Below, in pieces: positions 35,466 to 44,623 of a stretch of 64,000 nucleotides of DNA; within the stretch, counting starts at the first letter, position 1, and each line of letters begins with the position of its first letter. Origin of the DNA: Paenibacillus tianjinensis (GTDB lineage: Bacteria > Bacillota > Bacilli > Paenibacillales > Paenibacillaceae); assembly GCF_017086365.1 (NCBI RefSeq), contig NZ_CP070969.1, positions 1,302,001 to 1,366,000 of the forward strand, written 5' to 3'. The notes under the pieces are model-generated. The model was not told where the DNA came from and ran no database searches. It saw only the letters and a list, made by a program, of their open reading frames with translations. Made by a program: the position numbers and the translations under genes.

Positions 35466-37775
35466 TTGAAAAAACTAGTTACTTTGACAATCAGCGCAGC
35501 TTTACTGCTTGCGCCATTCGCTTACACGATTAACGCACCGGCTCTGAAATTGACAGTGGATGCAGTTTCAGCAGCTTCGGAAGAAGCACCGGCAGCGACA
35601 GCAAAACCAGCCGCTAAGCCAACAGCGAAGCCAACACCAAAGGCAACACCAAAGGCAACAGCAAAACCAACAGCAAAACCAACAGCAAAGCCTACACCAA
35701 AGGCAACAGCAAAACCAACTGCGAAACCAACGCCAAAAGCGACAGCTAAACCAGCTGCTAAACCGGCAGCAACAGCAAAAGCGACAACTAAACCGGCAGC
35801 AACAGCAAAAGCAACAGTAAAACCAGCTGCCACAGCAAAACCAGTTGCAACGGCAAAACCGGCTGCAACGGCTAAACCTGTGACGGTTAAACAAAACGTG
35901 TATCAAGACGGCGTATATGTTGCCTACGGCAATGCTTACTCCAAGGGTACTGAAGGCGTAAAAGTTACGATCAAAGACGGTAAGATCGCTGATATCGTAC
36001 TGATGAGAACCAACCCGAAAATCATCGACAACACGGTCAGCAACAACTATAGCGGCGTGTGGGTAGCTTACGGTCTGATGAAAGAAAGACTGCTAGGTCA
36101 AACCAGAGACAGTGCAGCAGCAGTTGATGCTGTATCCGGCGCAACACGTTCCAGCAACGGCTGGAAGCTGTCTGTGGACAGAGCGTTTGAAAGAGCAATG
36201 AAAGTTAAACCGGCAGATGCTACTTACTTCGCAGGCGATCACATGGGTGTTGATCCTGAAGGTAAATACGCTGTATTCGCAAGCTACGATGCTAACAGCC
36301 TTACAGCAGTGAAGCTGTACCCAATGACCAGCACTGGAAGCTTCGTTGACGAAAAAGCATACACAGCTGAACAAACTGCGGCAATTGCAGCGATTACACC
36401 TGTACTGCTCGCTAAGGGATCTTCCGCACAGCCGGTTGCCGGCTATGAAGCTGAATCCAAAGCTGCCATCAACGCTTTCTGGGATGCAGAACAAAATGCC
36501 AAAATTAACAACACCTCTGCTTATGTTGACGGCTTCTATTCTTCCTACGGTACTGCAAGAAGCGTAGGCGTTGAAAGAGCCGATGTTGTTATCCGTAACG
36601 GCAAACTGGTAGACGTGAAACTGTACAGACTTGGAACCAACCTGATTGACAGAGGAACAACAGCTTATGCCGAAGTGGTAAAAGCTAACGCTCCAATGAC
36701 TGCAAAATTGCTTGCTAACGGTTCTTATATTGCTAATTATGATGAAAAGGTAGACGGTATTTCCGGCGCTACTGAAAGCAGCCACGGCTGGAATCAGGCA
36801 GTACAAAGAGCATTTGAGAAAGCCCTGAAGGTTCCTACAGCAGGCCAATACTTCGACGGCAAATTCGCAGGTGTGGATAATCAATCCAAAATCCTGCTGC
36901 TGGTTGATGTTGCAGCTGATCAAGTAACCGGAATTAAACTCAGCCTGTTCGGAACAGACGGTAAGCTTATTGCCGATGACAAACTGACTGCTGACCAAAA
37001 AACACTGGTTGAACAGCTGACCGCAGGTCTGCTTGATAAAGGCGTGCAATTGGCTGATGTTGCTGGCCAAGAAGCCTTGTCCGCAGCAGCAAGAGCAGCA
37101 CTGACTGATGCATTGACTAATGCTTCCAAGGTTCAAGGTACTTATAAAGACGGTACGTTCACCTCTTATGGTAATGCTTATGATAAAGGCACAAACAAAG
37201 CCGATGTTACCCTGCGTAACGGCAAGATCGTAAATGTTGTTCTGACCCGTGTAGGTATGAACCTTGTAGATCTGGGCAAAGCAGCTTATGCTGAAGTGCA
37301 AAAGGCTATTCCTCAGCTCACTGCAAGCTTCCTTGCAGCAGGCACCAAAGAAGGCGTACAGCAGGTTGATGCGGTGTCCGGTGCAACATCAAGCAGTAAC
37401 GGATTCAAAACCGCAGTAGACAGAGCTTACGAAAAAGCAGAGCTTGTAAAAGTTGATAAAGCAGCTTACTTTGACGGTATCTTCATCGGTACCAGCACTG
37501 ACAAATCCGTAAATGTAATGGTTACTGTGAAGAACAATGTTCCTGTAGCAATGACTGTATACTATCTGGATAAAGCTGGAAAAGTTAAAATTCCAGAAAT
37601 GCTGACAGCAGCTGAAATTGCCGTGAAGTTTGAAATCGAGTCCACTTCGAACGGCAAATCCCTGCACAAGTACGGATATCGTGCAGCGGCATTCGGTGCG
37701 AACGATGCTGAGAAGGCCGTTTCCGCCAAAGTCATTGAAGCAATCACTTCCGCTCTGGCGACAGCAAGTAAATAA
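35466..37775 (+). CDS. Secreted multi-FMN-binding protein (three flavinylation domains)
   Basis: 769 residues from the TTG at 35466 (AAAGGAGA upstream; the longer frame has no good start). Signal peptide about 1-27 without a lipobox, then a Lys/Pro/Ala/Thr-rich region (about 38-140) of a wall-spanning or wall-binding kind. Then three FMN_bind domains, each opening with DG-Y-x-SYG/AYG-NAY-like motifs and closing with SGAT: Ser224-Thr227, Ser433-Thr436 and Ser638-Thr641, spaced 209 and 205 residues. ApbE attaches FMN covalently to the Thr of such SGA(S/T) motifs. Between them are related ~90-residue segments opening YFAG/YFDG. There is no LPXTG end. I infer a cell-surface electron carrier. It is monocistronic. 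Confidence 0.85.
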   Translation: MKKLVTLTISAALLLAPFAYTINAPALKLTVDAVSAASEEAPAATAKPAAKPTAKPTPKATPKATAKPTAKPTAKPTPKATAKPTAKPTPKATAKPAAKPAATAKATTKPAATAKATVKPAATAKPVATAKPAATAKPVTVKQNVYQDGVYVAYGNAYSKGTEGVKVTIKDGKIADIVLMRTNPKIIDNTVSNNYSGVWVAYGLMKERLLGQTRDSAAAVDAVSGATRSSNGWKLSVDRAFERAMKVKPADATYFAGDHMGVDPEGKYAVFASYDANSLTAVKLYPMTSTGSFVDEKAYTAEQTAAIAAITPVLLAKGSSAQPVAGYEAESKAAINAFWDAEQNAKINNTSAYVDGFYSSYGTARSVGVERADVVIRNGKLVDVKLYRLGTNLIDRGTTAYAEVVKANAPMTAKLLANGSYIANYDEKVDGISGATESSHGWNQAVQRAFEKALKVPTAGQYFDGKFAGVDNQSKILLLVDVAADQVTGIKLSLFGTDGKLIADDKLTADQKTLVEQLTAGLLDKGVQLADVAGQEALSAAARAALTDALTNASKVQGTYKDGTFTSYGNAYDKGTNKADVTLRNGKIVNVVLTRVGMNLVDLGKAAYAEVQKAIPQLTASFLAAGTKEGVQQVDAVSGATSSSNGFKTAVDRAYEKAELVKVDKAAYFDGIFIGTSTDKSVNVMVTVKNNVPVAMTVYYLDKAGKVKIPEMLTAAEIAVKFEIESTSNGKSLHKYGYRAAAFGANDAEKAVSAKVIEAITSALATASK

Positions 37776-37792
37776 GTTGATTTACAACAAAT

Positions 37793-37842
37793 GAAGGGGT
37801 TGTCCTTAGCCATACAAATGGCGGGGGACGACCCCTTTTTTT
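37793..37842 (+). terminator. Terminator of the FMN-protein gene
   Basis: AAGGGGTTGTCC / GGACGACCCCTT stem followed by TTTTTTT. Confidence 0.85.
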
Positions 37843-38048
37843 GAATACATAGAAACAGTCACCCTATCTATAAAAAGACGGTGAAGTCGTTTTTTCTTAG
37901 TATTATCGTGTATAATAATAGATTCATAAAGAACAGCGACATAATTAGTAATGACAATCGTATAGTATTTAAAGGGATTTCGGAGATGAATGTCTAAAGT
38001 TTACTATATACAACAGGTGAAAGCCTGTAAGTAACAGGAGGCTCCAAC

Positions 38049-39005
38049 ATGACACTTATTAAACAGCTATCACCACAGGATGAATTCGTCGGCTTCTATC
38101 TGCTCAGAGAGCTGACGCTGAAACAAACAAACGGTACTCCTCCAAAGGATTATTTTGATATTGTACTCGGTGATTCCAGCGGCCAGTTATCGGCCAAGTA
38201 TTGGGATGTCAGCACGACGGATAAAGAAACTTTTTTTCCGATGGCACTGGTCAAAGTACGCGGCATTGCCCATACCTACCGTGAAAAACTGCAGATCAAG
38301 ATCACCAAGATACGGCTGGCTAATGAGTCCGATGGTGTGTCATTGACCGATTTCATCCGTTCGGCCCCCATCCGTCCGGTGGATCTAATCCATACGATCA
38401 AAGGTGCCATGGCCAGTATCATGGATCAGGAAATTTCAACATTAGTCGCGTTTTGTGTAGGTAAAGTGGAAGAGAAGCTGATGCATTATCCGGCGGCTAA
38501 AACCCACCACCATGCGTATTTCGCCGGGCTTGCTTATCATATGGTACGGATGCTGGAAATCGGAGATTTCCTGTGCAAGCAGCGCCCGTTCCTGAATCCC
38601 GATTTGATGAAAGCGGGGATTATTTTACATGATATCGCCAAACCGGAGGAAATGATCTCCCAGTTTGGAATTGTCTCGGATTACAGTGTACAAGGCAAGC
38701 TTATCGGGCATATCTCGATGGCCTCCAACTGGATTACAGAGGCGGCGATCCGCTCTAACATTGATTTGGAATCTGAAAAGGTGCTGGCGCTGCAGCATCT
38801 GGTGCTGTCGCATCATAATTTGGGGGAATGGGGCAGCCCTGTTCAGCCGCAGACAGCGGAGGCGGTAGCCCTGCATCACATTGATGCTATGGATGCCAAG
38901 CTGCAGATGGTGGAGGATGCGCTGGATACAACGCCTGAAACCGAAGAATGGACACCTTTTATCCGGGGACTGGAAAATAAGGCGGTATACCGTCTGAAGC
39001 TGTAA
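38049..39005 (+). CDS. yhaM: 3'-5' exoribonuclease YhaM
   Basis: 318 residues. N-terminal OB-fold nucleic-acid-binding domain (about 10-105, e.g. FYLLRELTLKQTNG...) and a C-terminal HD phosphohydrolase domain (about 145-310) with AKTHHHAYFAGLAYHM, GIILHDIAK (HD) and HLVLSHHNLGEWGSP. This OB-HD combination and length match YhaM of Bacillus and CBF1 of Staphylococcus, Mn/Co-dependent 3'-5' exonucleases acting on RNA and ssDNA. ATG preceded by ACAGGAGG. The ~270-base gap upstream has no gene. Confidence 0.92.
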   Translation: MTLIKQLSPQDEFVGFYLLRELTLKQTNGTPPKDYFDIVLGDSSGQLSAKYWDVSTTDKETFFPMALVKVRGIAHTYREKLQIKITKIRLANESDGVSLTDFIRSAPIRPVDLIHTIKGAMASIMDQEISTLVAFCVGKVEEKLMHYPAAKTHHHAYFAGLAYHMVRMLEIGDFLCKQRPFLNPDLMKAGIILHDIAKPEEMISQFGIVSDYSVQGKLIGHISMASNWITEAAIRSNIDLESEKVLALQHLVLSHHNLGEWGSPVQPQTAEAVALHHIDAMDAKLQMVEDALDTTPETEEWTPFIRGLENKAVYRLKL

Positions 39006-39029
39006 AAGCCATTCTCGTTGTAAAAAACA

Positions 39030-39072
39030 AAAGAGCAGGTTCTTCCCGGCGGGGAGGACCTGCTCTTTGTTG
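39030..39072. terminator. Bidirectional terminator yhaM / exonuclease
   Basis: AAAGAGCAGGT..CTTCCC / GGGGAGG-ACCTGCTCTTT stem between two convergent genes, with A and T tracts flanking it. Confidence 0.85.
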
Positions 39073-39092
39073 TGTTGCATAGCTGACTTTGC

Positions 39093-39755
39093 TCAGAAAT
39101 ACGGCTTAACAGACGGAGCCTGTGGCAGCGAAGAAGGCGTCTTGGCAGGCTGCTTCTTTCGGGGGGCTTTTTTAGGCGGTGATTTAAAAGGCGTATATCC
39201 GCCAGAAAACATCTTACCGGCTGTGTACCCCTGGTTGTCTGCCAGCAGGAGCGGCTCAAACTTCTGATCCTGCTCCATCAGCTTAAGCAGTACGAGTGCT
39301 GCCGCACGAGCATCGTCGAGCGCATCATGATGGTTCAGGTGGATGCCGAAATGCTGGGATACGATGTTTAATTTATGGGACGGCAGCTCCTGGAGCATTT
39401 TTTTGCCGAGCAGATAAGTGCACAAATATTGAAAATCAGGGTAGCGGTTTCCCGAGGCATCCAGACAATAACGCAGTACGCTCATATCAAAGGCTGCGTT
39501 ATGGGCTACCACGATTTCGCCCTGCAGCAGCGGCTCCACACTGCTCCACAGTTCCTCAAACGTAGGCTGTCCCTGGACCATTGAGGGTGTAATGCCGTGA
39601 ATAGCGATGTTCATTCCGTCAAACCGCTGGCGCGGATCGATCAGCCACACATGCTCGGCGGTGATAACGCCTTCTCTTACCTGGACTAGCCCCAGAGAAC
39701 AGGCGCTTGAGCGGCTGGAGTTCGCGGTCTCAAAGTCAATTGCTGTAAAATTCAT
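39093..39755 (-). CDS. DnaQ-like DEDDh 3'-5' exonuclease
   Basis: 220 residues. The four catalytic acidic residues and His are in FTAIDFETA (Exo I, Asp-x-Glu), HNAAFDMSVLR (Exo II), and HHDALDDARA (Exo III, His and Asp). This is the fold of the proofreading subunit of DNA polymerase III and of RNase T-like enzymes. After about residue 165 comes a 55-residue Lys/Pro-rich basic tail (FKSPPKKAPRKKQPAKT) that probably binds nucleic acid or is disordered. It is convergent with yhaM, another 3'-5' exonuclease. Confidence 0.88.
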   Translation of the reverse strand: MNFTAIDFETANSSRSSACSLGLVQVREGVITAEHVWLIDPRQRFDGMNIAIHGITPSMVQGQPTFEELWSSVEPLLQGEIVVAHNAAFDMSVLRYCLDASGNRYPDFQYLCTYLLGKKMLQELPSHKLNIVSQHFGIHLNHHDALDDARAAALVLLKLMEQDQKFEPLLLADNQGYTAGKMFSGGYTPFKSPPKKAPRKKQPAKTPSSLPQAPSVKPYF

Positions 39756-39828
39756 TGGTAAAGCCCCTTATCTATCATATGTACTATTCATATTAGATTA
39801 GTAAAGGGGGAAATACAATCTACTGAAT

Positions 39829-40398
39829 TTACAAAAAAGTGATCGTATGTTTTGAAGGAACCGGGAAATCAGAATTCCAAGTGCCGGCGGGGAGGAGGTC
39901 CAGCTGATAACCTTTCACCAGAGTTTCACCGTTCAAAATATCAGTCTCATAGGCCCGCTTGAAGCCTAGACGCTCGTAGAGCTTGATGGCTGAGGCCATC
40001 ATGTCGGAGGTATGGAGGTTCAGGGTAGAGGCACCCCATTCAAGGGATCTTCGCGCGGCATCCTGGATCAGGAGTGTAGCAATTCCGCGGCCGCGGGCAG
40101 CAGGGGATACAGCAAGCAGGCGCAGGATAGGGGAGTGGATGCCAAGCTCAGGCTTGCCGTAGGCAGTTTCCGAGGAAGTGAACAACAGTGCGCTGCCCAC
40201 AATTTGCTTGCCGCTTTCTGCAATGATACGGGCACCAGGGGCATTTCCGTGTACGGAATCGAGAATGGAATCACGGTATTCAAGCCAGTAGGCCTCAGGC
40301 AGGAAGGCTGAATATTGGCTGTATGCATCAAGCAGTACTCCGGCGATGGCTTCACGATCGCTATCTACGGCTTCACGGATAATAATCTCTTTTGACAT
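39829..40398 (-). CDS. GNAT N-acetyltransferase
   Basis: 189-residue GNAT-fold acetyltransferase. The acetyl-CoA pyrophosphate loop is AVSPAARGRGIATLLI (motif A, R-G-x-G-I/A), preceded by the beta-4 strand and followed by LYERLGFKRAYETD (motif B). Start ATG at 40398. Single gene on the minus strand. The substrate is unknown. Upstream lies the ~300-base AT-rich promoter region shared with the divergent LysR gene. Confidence 0.85.
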   Translation of the reverse strand: MSKEIIIREAVDSDREAIAGVLLDAYSQYSAFLPEAYWLEYRDSILDSVHGNAPGARIIAESGKQIVGSALLFTSSETAYGKPELGIHSPILRLLAVSPAARGRGIATLLIQDAARRSLEWGASTLNLHTSDMMASAIKLYERLGFKRAYETDILNGETLVKGYQLDLLPAGTWNSDFPVPSKHTITFL

Positions 40399-40696
40399 GT
40401 TCTCGTTATACCCCCTTAAGTCAAAATGGTGAGCTCATCTGAATGATGTTATTATAATCGACAATTCCTATTGATATAAGATGAATTTAATCATTCTAAT
40501 AAATGGATAGAAAACTTCTATCTGTTTTTGTGATTATTTTAATGGAATAAGGGCTGAAGTGCCGTGAAGATGTGTTGACAAAAAAATAGACCGTGAATAA
40601 GATATATACAAAATCTATGAGGTAAGCATTGCCATAAATCATTGTTAATTCATCGGAATAGTAAAATATTATAAAAGCATCAAAGGAGGCCTGGGA

Positions 40697-41591
40697 GTGA
40701 ACATCGATAATATTGAGGCATTTGTCTACATCAACCACTATGGAAGCTTCAATAAAGCCGCCGAAGTCCTGTATATTTCACAGCCAACCGTTACGGCCCG
40801 CATTCAATCGCTCGAACGGGAGCTGGATTGCCGTGTGTTTGACCGGCTGGGTAAGCAGATCCTTCTTACGGATAAAGGCAAGCAATTTCTCCCGTACGCC
40901 CAGCAAATTCTCCAGGTCTATCAGAACGGTAAACATCAGCTTCAGGCGAAGGGGCACATTCCGAATGAGCTGAGAATCGGCAGTACAGTGTCGGTGTCCA
41001 ATTATCTAATGCCGCACCTGCTGCTTCATTTGAAGCGGAAATATCCGCATATCAGCATTAAGCTGACGACGGCATCCACAGATCTGCTGATTGATAAGCT
41101 GAAAGCGAAGGAGATTGATCTGGCTTTTATCCGTAAAGTTGTCAATCCGGCGATTCAGACTTTTCCATTCTGCGAGGATCCGATTTCGCTCTATGTTCAT
41201 GCAGGGCACCGTCTGGCCAAGAGCGGGCGTGCTTCCCTGCAGGATATACGCAAGGAGACGCTGGTTTTTTTTTGAATGCGGATCCTTGGACTGGATGCGG
41301 CTGCACCGCGTATTTGAGAGCATGGAACAGCCGCCGAATATTGAATATCAGGTCGATAATCTGGAAACGGCCAAGAAGCTTGTATTGAAAAAAGCGGGTA
41401 TCTGCTTTCTTCCGGCATTAAGCGTGCAGGAGGAGGTAGCGGCAGGAACGCTGATCCGGGTCGATATCGCGGAGACGGAGGGCATCTCCCTGCGGACCAG
41501 CCTGATTTCACTGAATGGAGAAAATGCAGAATTCATTGAAACGCTGCTAGAACTGAGTTTCGGCAAAGCGGGAGATCGACTAATTGTATAG
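40697..41591 (+). pseudogene. LysR regulator (YtlI/AscR-like), frameshifted at a T9 run
   Basis: GTG start with AAAGGAGG. The N-terminal winged helix (IDNIEAFVYINHYGSFNKAAEVLYISQPTVTARIQ, in parts FNKAAEVL, SQPTVTARI) and the first half of the effector domain run to KETLVFF, then stop at 41274-41276. The rest of the effector domain (FFECGSLDWMRLH ... GAGDRLIV-like end) continues in the next frame to 41591. Nine T at 41265-41273 interrupt it; eight T would join ETLVFFECGSLD perfectly into about 297 residues, the normal LysR size. It stands just upstream of an S-alkylcysteine-type operon, as YtlI does in B. subtilis, so it is the likely activator. It may be a mutation, a sequencing error, or slippage-dependent. 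Confidence 0.8.
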
Positions 41592-41647
41592 ATGTATTAA
41601 AAAACTCTATTAGCGAACGGGGCTATGCAGTGATAAAGTTAATTGCA

Positions 41648-41678
41648 TATAATCACGACTAAATCGATAGGGATTATA
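41648..41678. promoter_or_regulatory. Promoter with dyad for the S-alkylcysteine operon
   Basis: TATAATC and GATTATA form a 7-base inverted repeat with a 17-base spacer; the left arm contains a TATAAT -10-like box without a good -35, as expected for an activator-dependent promoter. It ends 33 bases before the GNAT start. LysR binding is inferred only. Confidence 0.45.
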
Positions 41679-41710
41679 AAATTAAATTTTAAATGGCTGG
41701 AGGACATGAC

Positions 41711-42226
41711 ATGAGTGAGGTATATCGGCTGGCAGAGCTGAAGGATGCGGAGCAGTTGCTGGATGTTACATACCGCGCCTATGAGCTGATTCGTGAACTC
41801 GGGCTGCATTGGCCGGCGGCCAATGCCGACTTGGCGCTTATTGAAGACAACATAGCCACGAATGAGTGTTACGTGCTCGAAATCGGCGGAACGATAATTG
41901 CGACTATAACATTGTCCAAGGAGGAAGAGATCAGGAAGCTTAGCCCGCTGCCTTTTATCAAATGGTTCGCTGCCCACCCGGAATACAGCAACAAGGGGTA
42001 TGGCGGAAAGCTGCTGGACTGGGTGGAAGAGAATATTATTCTCGGACAATTGGGTTCACGTGAAGTCACTTTGGCAACGGCGAAGAAGCATCCGTGGCTG
42101 GTTGAAATGTATGAACGCCGGGGTTACGAGCGGTTCCTGGAGCTTGACCCGCAGAACGGCGACGGCATTATGTATCTGCTGAAAAAAACACTTGCAGACA
42201 AACCACAATTCATTCAAAGGGGATAG
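41711..42226 (+). CDS. GNAT acetyltransferase (SnaA/YtmI-like)
   Basis: 171 residues from the ATG at 41711 (GGCTGGAGGACATG upstream; the longer frame from 41693 overlaps that site). Acetyl-CoA loop: AAHPEYSNKGYGGKLLDWVE (motif A region) and MYERRGYERF (motif B). First gene of the operon and directly followed by a cystine-type transporter. In B. subtilis the equivalent YtmI (SnaA) N-acetylates S-modified cysteines as the first step of their degradation. The function here is inferred from that gene order. Confidence 0.82.
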   Translation: MSEVYRLAELKDAEQLLDVTYRAYELIRELGLHWPAANADLALIEDNIATNECYVLEIGGTIIATITLSKEEEIRKLSPLPFIKWFAAHPEYSNKGYGGKLLDWVEENIILGQLGSREVTLATAKKHPWLVEMYERRGYERFLELDPQNGDGIMYLLKKTLADKPQFIQRG

Positions 42227-42230
42227 AAAC

Positions 42231-43097
42231 ATGAAAAAGTCCATTTCACTCGTATTTGCATCCATACTGACACTTGCGATTGCCGGCTGCGGGAATAACA
42301 GCAACAACGCCGCGAACAGCGGCCAGACCGGAAATACGGCTGAGGCCGCCTCCGCGAATGCAACAGCTGAGCCAGCCAAAGCTACGAAAATTATTGTGGG
42401 CACAGGCACAGGTTTTCCTCAAGTTTGCTTCCTTGATGAGAACGGCAAGCTTACAGGCTTCGATGTAGAGCTGCTCAAAGAAATTGATAACCGGCTGCCG
42501 GACTATGAATTCGATTTTCAGACGATGGATTTCAGCAATCTGCTCCTGAGTCTCGAGACGAAGAAGATCGATCTCGTGGCCCATGTCATGGAAAAGAATC
42601 CGGAGCGTGAGCTGAAGTATTCCTTTAATAAAGAAGCCTACGCCCACTGGAGAAACCGCATTGTCGTGGCTAAGGATAACAATGAGGTCCAGACACTGGA
42701 CGATCTGAAAGGCAAGAAAGCATTGGTTGGCGCGACCAGCGCTCAGGCGCAAATTCTTGAGAACTACAATAAAGAGCATGACAATGCGATTAACATCGTG
42801 TACCAGAGCGGTACGGCCAACGATGCAGCTGACCAGATCAGCACCGGCCGTGTGGATGCTACGCTCGCTGCAGATTTTGTCCTGCCGATCATTGATCCGC
42901 AGAGCAAGCTCAAGGCGACCGGTCCTGAACTGTCTTCCGCAGATATTCTCTATGTGTTCCGCAAGGATGATGCCGATTCGCAGAAGCTGTCGGATGCCAT
43001 TGACGGTGCGATCAAAGAGCTGAAGACGGATGGCACCCTGGGCAAGCTGAGCACGGAATGGCTGGGTGCGGATGTTACAGCGGATTCTGCAAAGTGA
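42231..43097 (+). CDS. Amino-acid (cystine-type) ABC binding lipoprotein
   Basis: 288 residues from the ATG at 42231 (AAAGGGGAT). Lipobox IAGC with Cys20, an Asn/Ala/Thr-rich linker to about 50, then a family 3 solute-binding domain. IIVGTGTGFPQVCFLDENGKLTGFDVELLKEI (in parts FPQVCFLDENG, GFDVELLKEI) and LDDLKGKKALVGATSAQ are typical of polar amino acid binders such as TcyJ/TcyK. Immediately downstream are two permeases and an ATPase. The cargo is probably cystine or S-modified cysteine, based on the neighbourhood. Confidence 0.9.
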   Translation: MKKSISLVFASILTLAIAGCGNNSNNAANSGQTGNTAEAASANATAEPAKATKIIVGTGTGFPQVCFLDENGKLTGFDVELLKEIDNRLPDYEFDFQTMDFSNLLLSLETKKIDLVAHVMEKNPERELKYSFNKEAYAHWRNRIVVAKDNNEVQTLDDLKGKKALVGATSAQAQILENYNKEHDNAINIVYQSGTANDAADQISTGRVDATLAADFVLPIIDPQSKLKATGPELSSADILYVFRKDDADSQKLSDAIDGAIKELKTDGTLGKLSTEWLGADVTADSAK

Positions 43098-43130
43098 TTA
43101 AGCCGGTGAGCACGGGAAGGGAGGGAGTTT

Positions 43131-43916
43131 ATGGGTGCACCGTTTGATATCAGCTATGTATTTTCATATCTGCCTAAGCTGCTGGGGACTTTGGGTACCA
43201 CGCTGCTGATTGTTGGCTGTTCACTGCAGGCAGGAATTATTGTCGGATTTCTCGTAGCGCTGCCAAGATTGTATAAAGTGCCGGTGCTGAAGACCTGCTC
43301 TGAAATCTATATCTCCTTTTTCCGGGGCACGCCGATTCTTATTCAGCTCTTCCTGTTCTATTACGGACTGCCTGAAATTCTGAAGCTGGTGCATGTGGAT
43401 ATGACCCGTACGCCGGTGCTGGTGTTTGTGATTCTGACCTACGGCCTGCATACCGGGGCTTATATGTCTGAAATGATCCGGGCCGCTGTGCTGGCGGTGG
43501 ATAAGGGGCAGATCGAAGCTGCTTATGCAACAGGGATGACGGGGTTTCAAGCTTTTACACGGATCGTGCTGCCGCAGGCGCTTGGAATTGCCATTCCTGT
43601 ATTCTCTAATCTGGTGATTGCCCTGCTGAAGGACACGTCACTGGCGTTCACGCTTGGTGTGATGGAAATGACGGGGAAGGCGCAGACGCTGGGCAGCTTA
43701 ACGCAGCATTTTATTGAAACGTATATCGCGCTTGCGCTGATCTATCTGGTTATCAGCTTTACCATCGAGAAGCTGCTGCTTATAGCAGAACGCCGGCTGC
43801 TGCGGCATGAGAAACGTAGCACTTCCGAGAAAAAATCGTTTAAAATCCACAAAAACTGGTCCTACCGCCGCATTATTGCTGAACTGGGACCGGGTAAAGG
43901 AGGCGCCGGATTATGA
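43131..43916 (+). CDS. Amino-acid ABC permease 1 (TcyL-like)
   Basis: 261-residue His/Glu/Gln/Arg-type amino acid permease with five or so membrane helices. The N-terminal SYLPKLLGTLGTTLLIVG and FFRGTPILIQLFLFYYGLP are family motifs, and the coupling loop reads QIEAAYATGMTGFQAFTRIVLPQA. It carries an unusual basic tail of ~35 residues after LIAERRLLR. The last four bases overlap the start of permease 2 (ATGA). Confidence 0.9.
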   Translation: MGAPFDISYVFSYLPKLLGTLGTTLLIVGCSLQAGIIVGFLVALPRLYKVPVLKTCSEIYISFFRGTPILIQLFLFYYGLPEILKLVHVDMTRTPVLVFVILTYGLHTGAYMSEMIRAAVLAVDKGQIEAAYATGMTGFQAFTRIVLPQALGIAIPVFSNLVIALLKDTSLAFTLGVMEMTGKAQTLGSLTQHFIETYIALALIYLVISFTIEKLLLIAERRLLRHEKRSTSEKKSFKIHKNWSYRRIIAELGPGKGGAGL

Positions 43917-44623
43917 AGCTGGACCCGTCGTTTATCTGGACAGCCTTCGTGCAGATTCTGAGTGCAATTCCTACGACCTTATATATTACTGTGGTTTCTG
44001 TTTTGATCGGGTTTGTGATTGGAGTGGCGGTAGCCCTGATCCGGATCTACCGGATTCCACTGCTCTATCCGCTGGCTGTCGGGTATGTCACCTTTATCCG
44101 AGGCACGCCGATGCTGACCCATCTGCTGCTGATTTATTTCGGGCTTCCTGTGCTGATTGACGGTCTGGCGGAGCAGTTCGGCTGGAGCTTCAGGTCGGTG
44201 TCGATTCCGATGATCGGCTTCGCTTATATTTCATTCTCGATTACAGCAGGTGCCTATATGTCCGAGGTTGTCCGTTCCGGCCTGCTCGCGGTGGACCGCG
44301 GCCAGCTGGAAGCCGCCCATTCCATCGGCATGACCACACCCCAGGCGCTGCAGCGGATTGTATTTCCCCAGGCGCTGGCGGCGAGTCTGCCCAATCTGTC
44401 AAATTCGGTAATCGGAATGCTGCACGGATCTACGCTGGCTTTTACCGTCTCGGTGGTGGATATCAACGCCAAGGCGCAGATTGTGGCTTCGACGAACTGG
44501 AAGTTTTTTGAGGCTTACCTGGCGGCGGCGCTGATCTTCTGGGGGCTTACGTTCCTGATTGAGCGCGCGACGTCAGTGATTGAGAAACGGATTAATCTGT
44601 ATAACCGGGGGGGAGTGGCATGA
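43913..44623 (+). CDS. Amino-acid ABC permease 2 (TcyM-like)
   Basis: 236 residues, paralogous to the preceding permease: [22 protein letters not shown], and the coupling loop [24 protein letters not shown]. It pairs with permease 1 as the heterodimeric channel. Start and stop overlap both neighbours by four bases, so the three transporter genes are translationally coupled. Confidence 0.9.
   Translation: MKLDPSFIWTAFVQILSAIPTTLYITVVSVLIGFVIGVAVALIRIYRIPLLYPLAVGYVTFIRGTPMLTHLLLIYFGLPVLIDGLAEQFGWSFRSVSIPMIGFAYISFSITAGAYMSEVVRSGLLAVDRGQLEAAHSIGMTTPQALQRIVFPQALAASLPNLSNSVIGMLHGSTLAFTVSVVDINAKAQIVASTNWKFFEAYLAAALIFWGLTFLIERATSVIEKRINLYNRGGVA

Noticed and set aside
36093..37301. 402-codon open frame on the minus strand inside the FMN-protein gene
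   Set aside because: It is antisense to a well-supported gene, rich in Cys/Ser as a mirror of repetitive codons, and has no start context.
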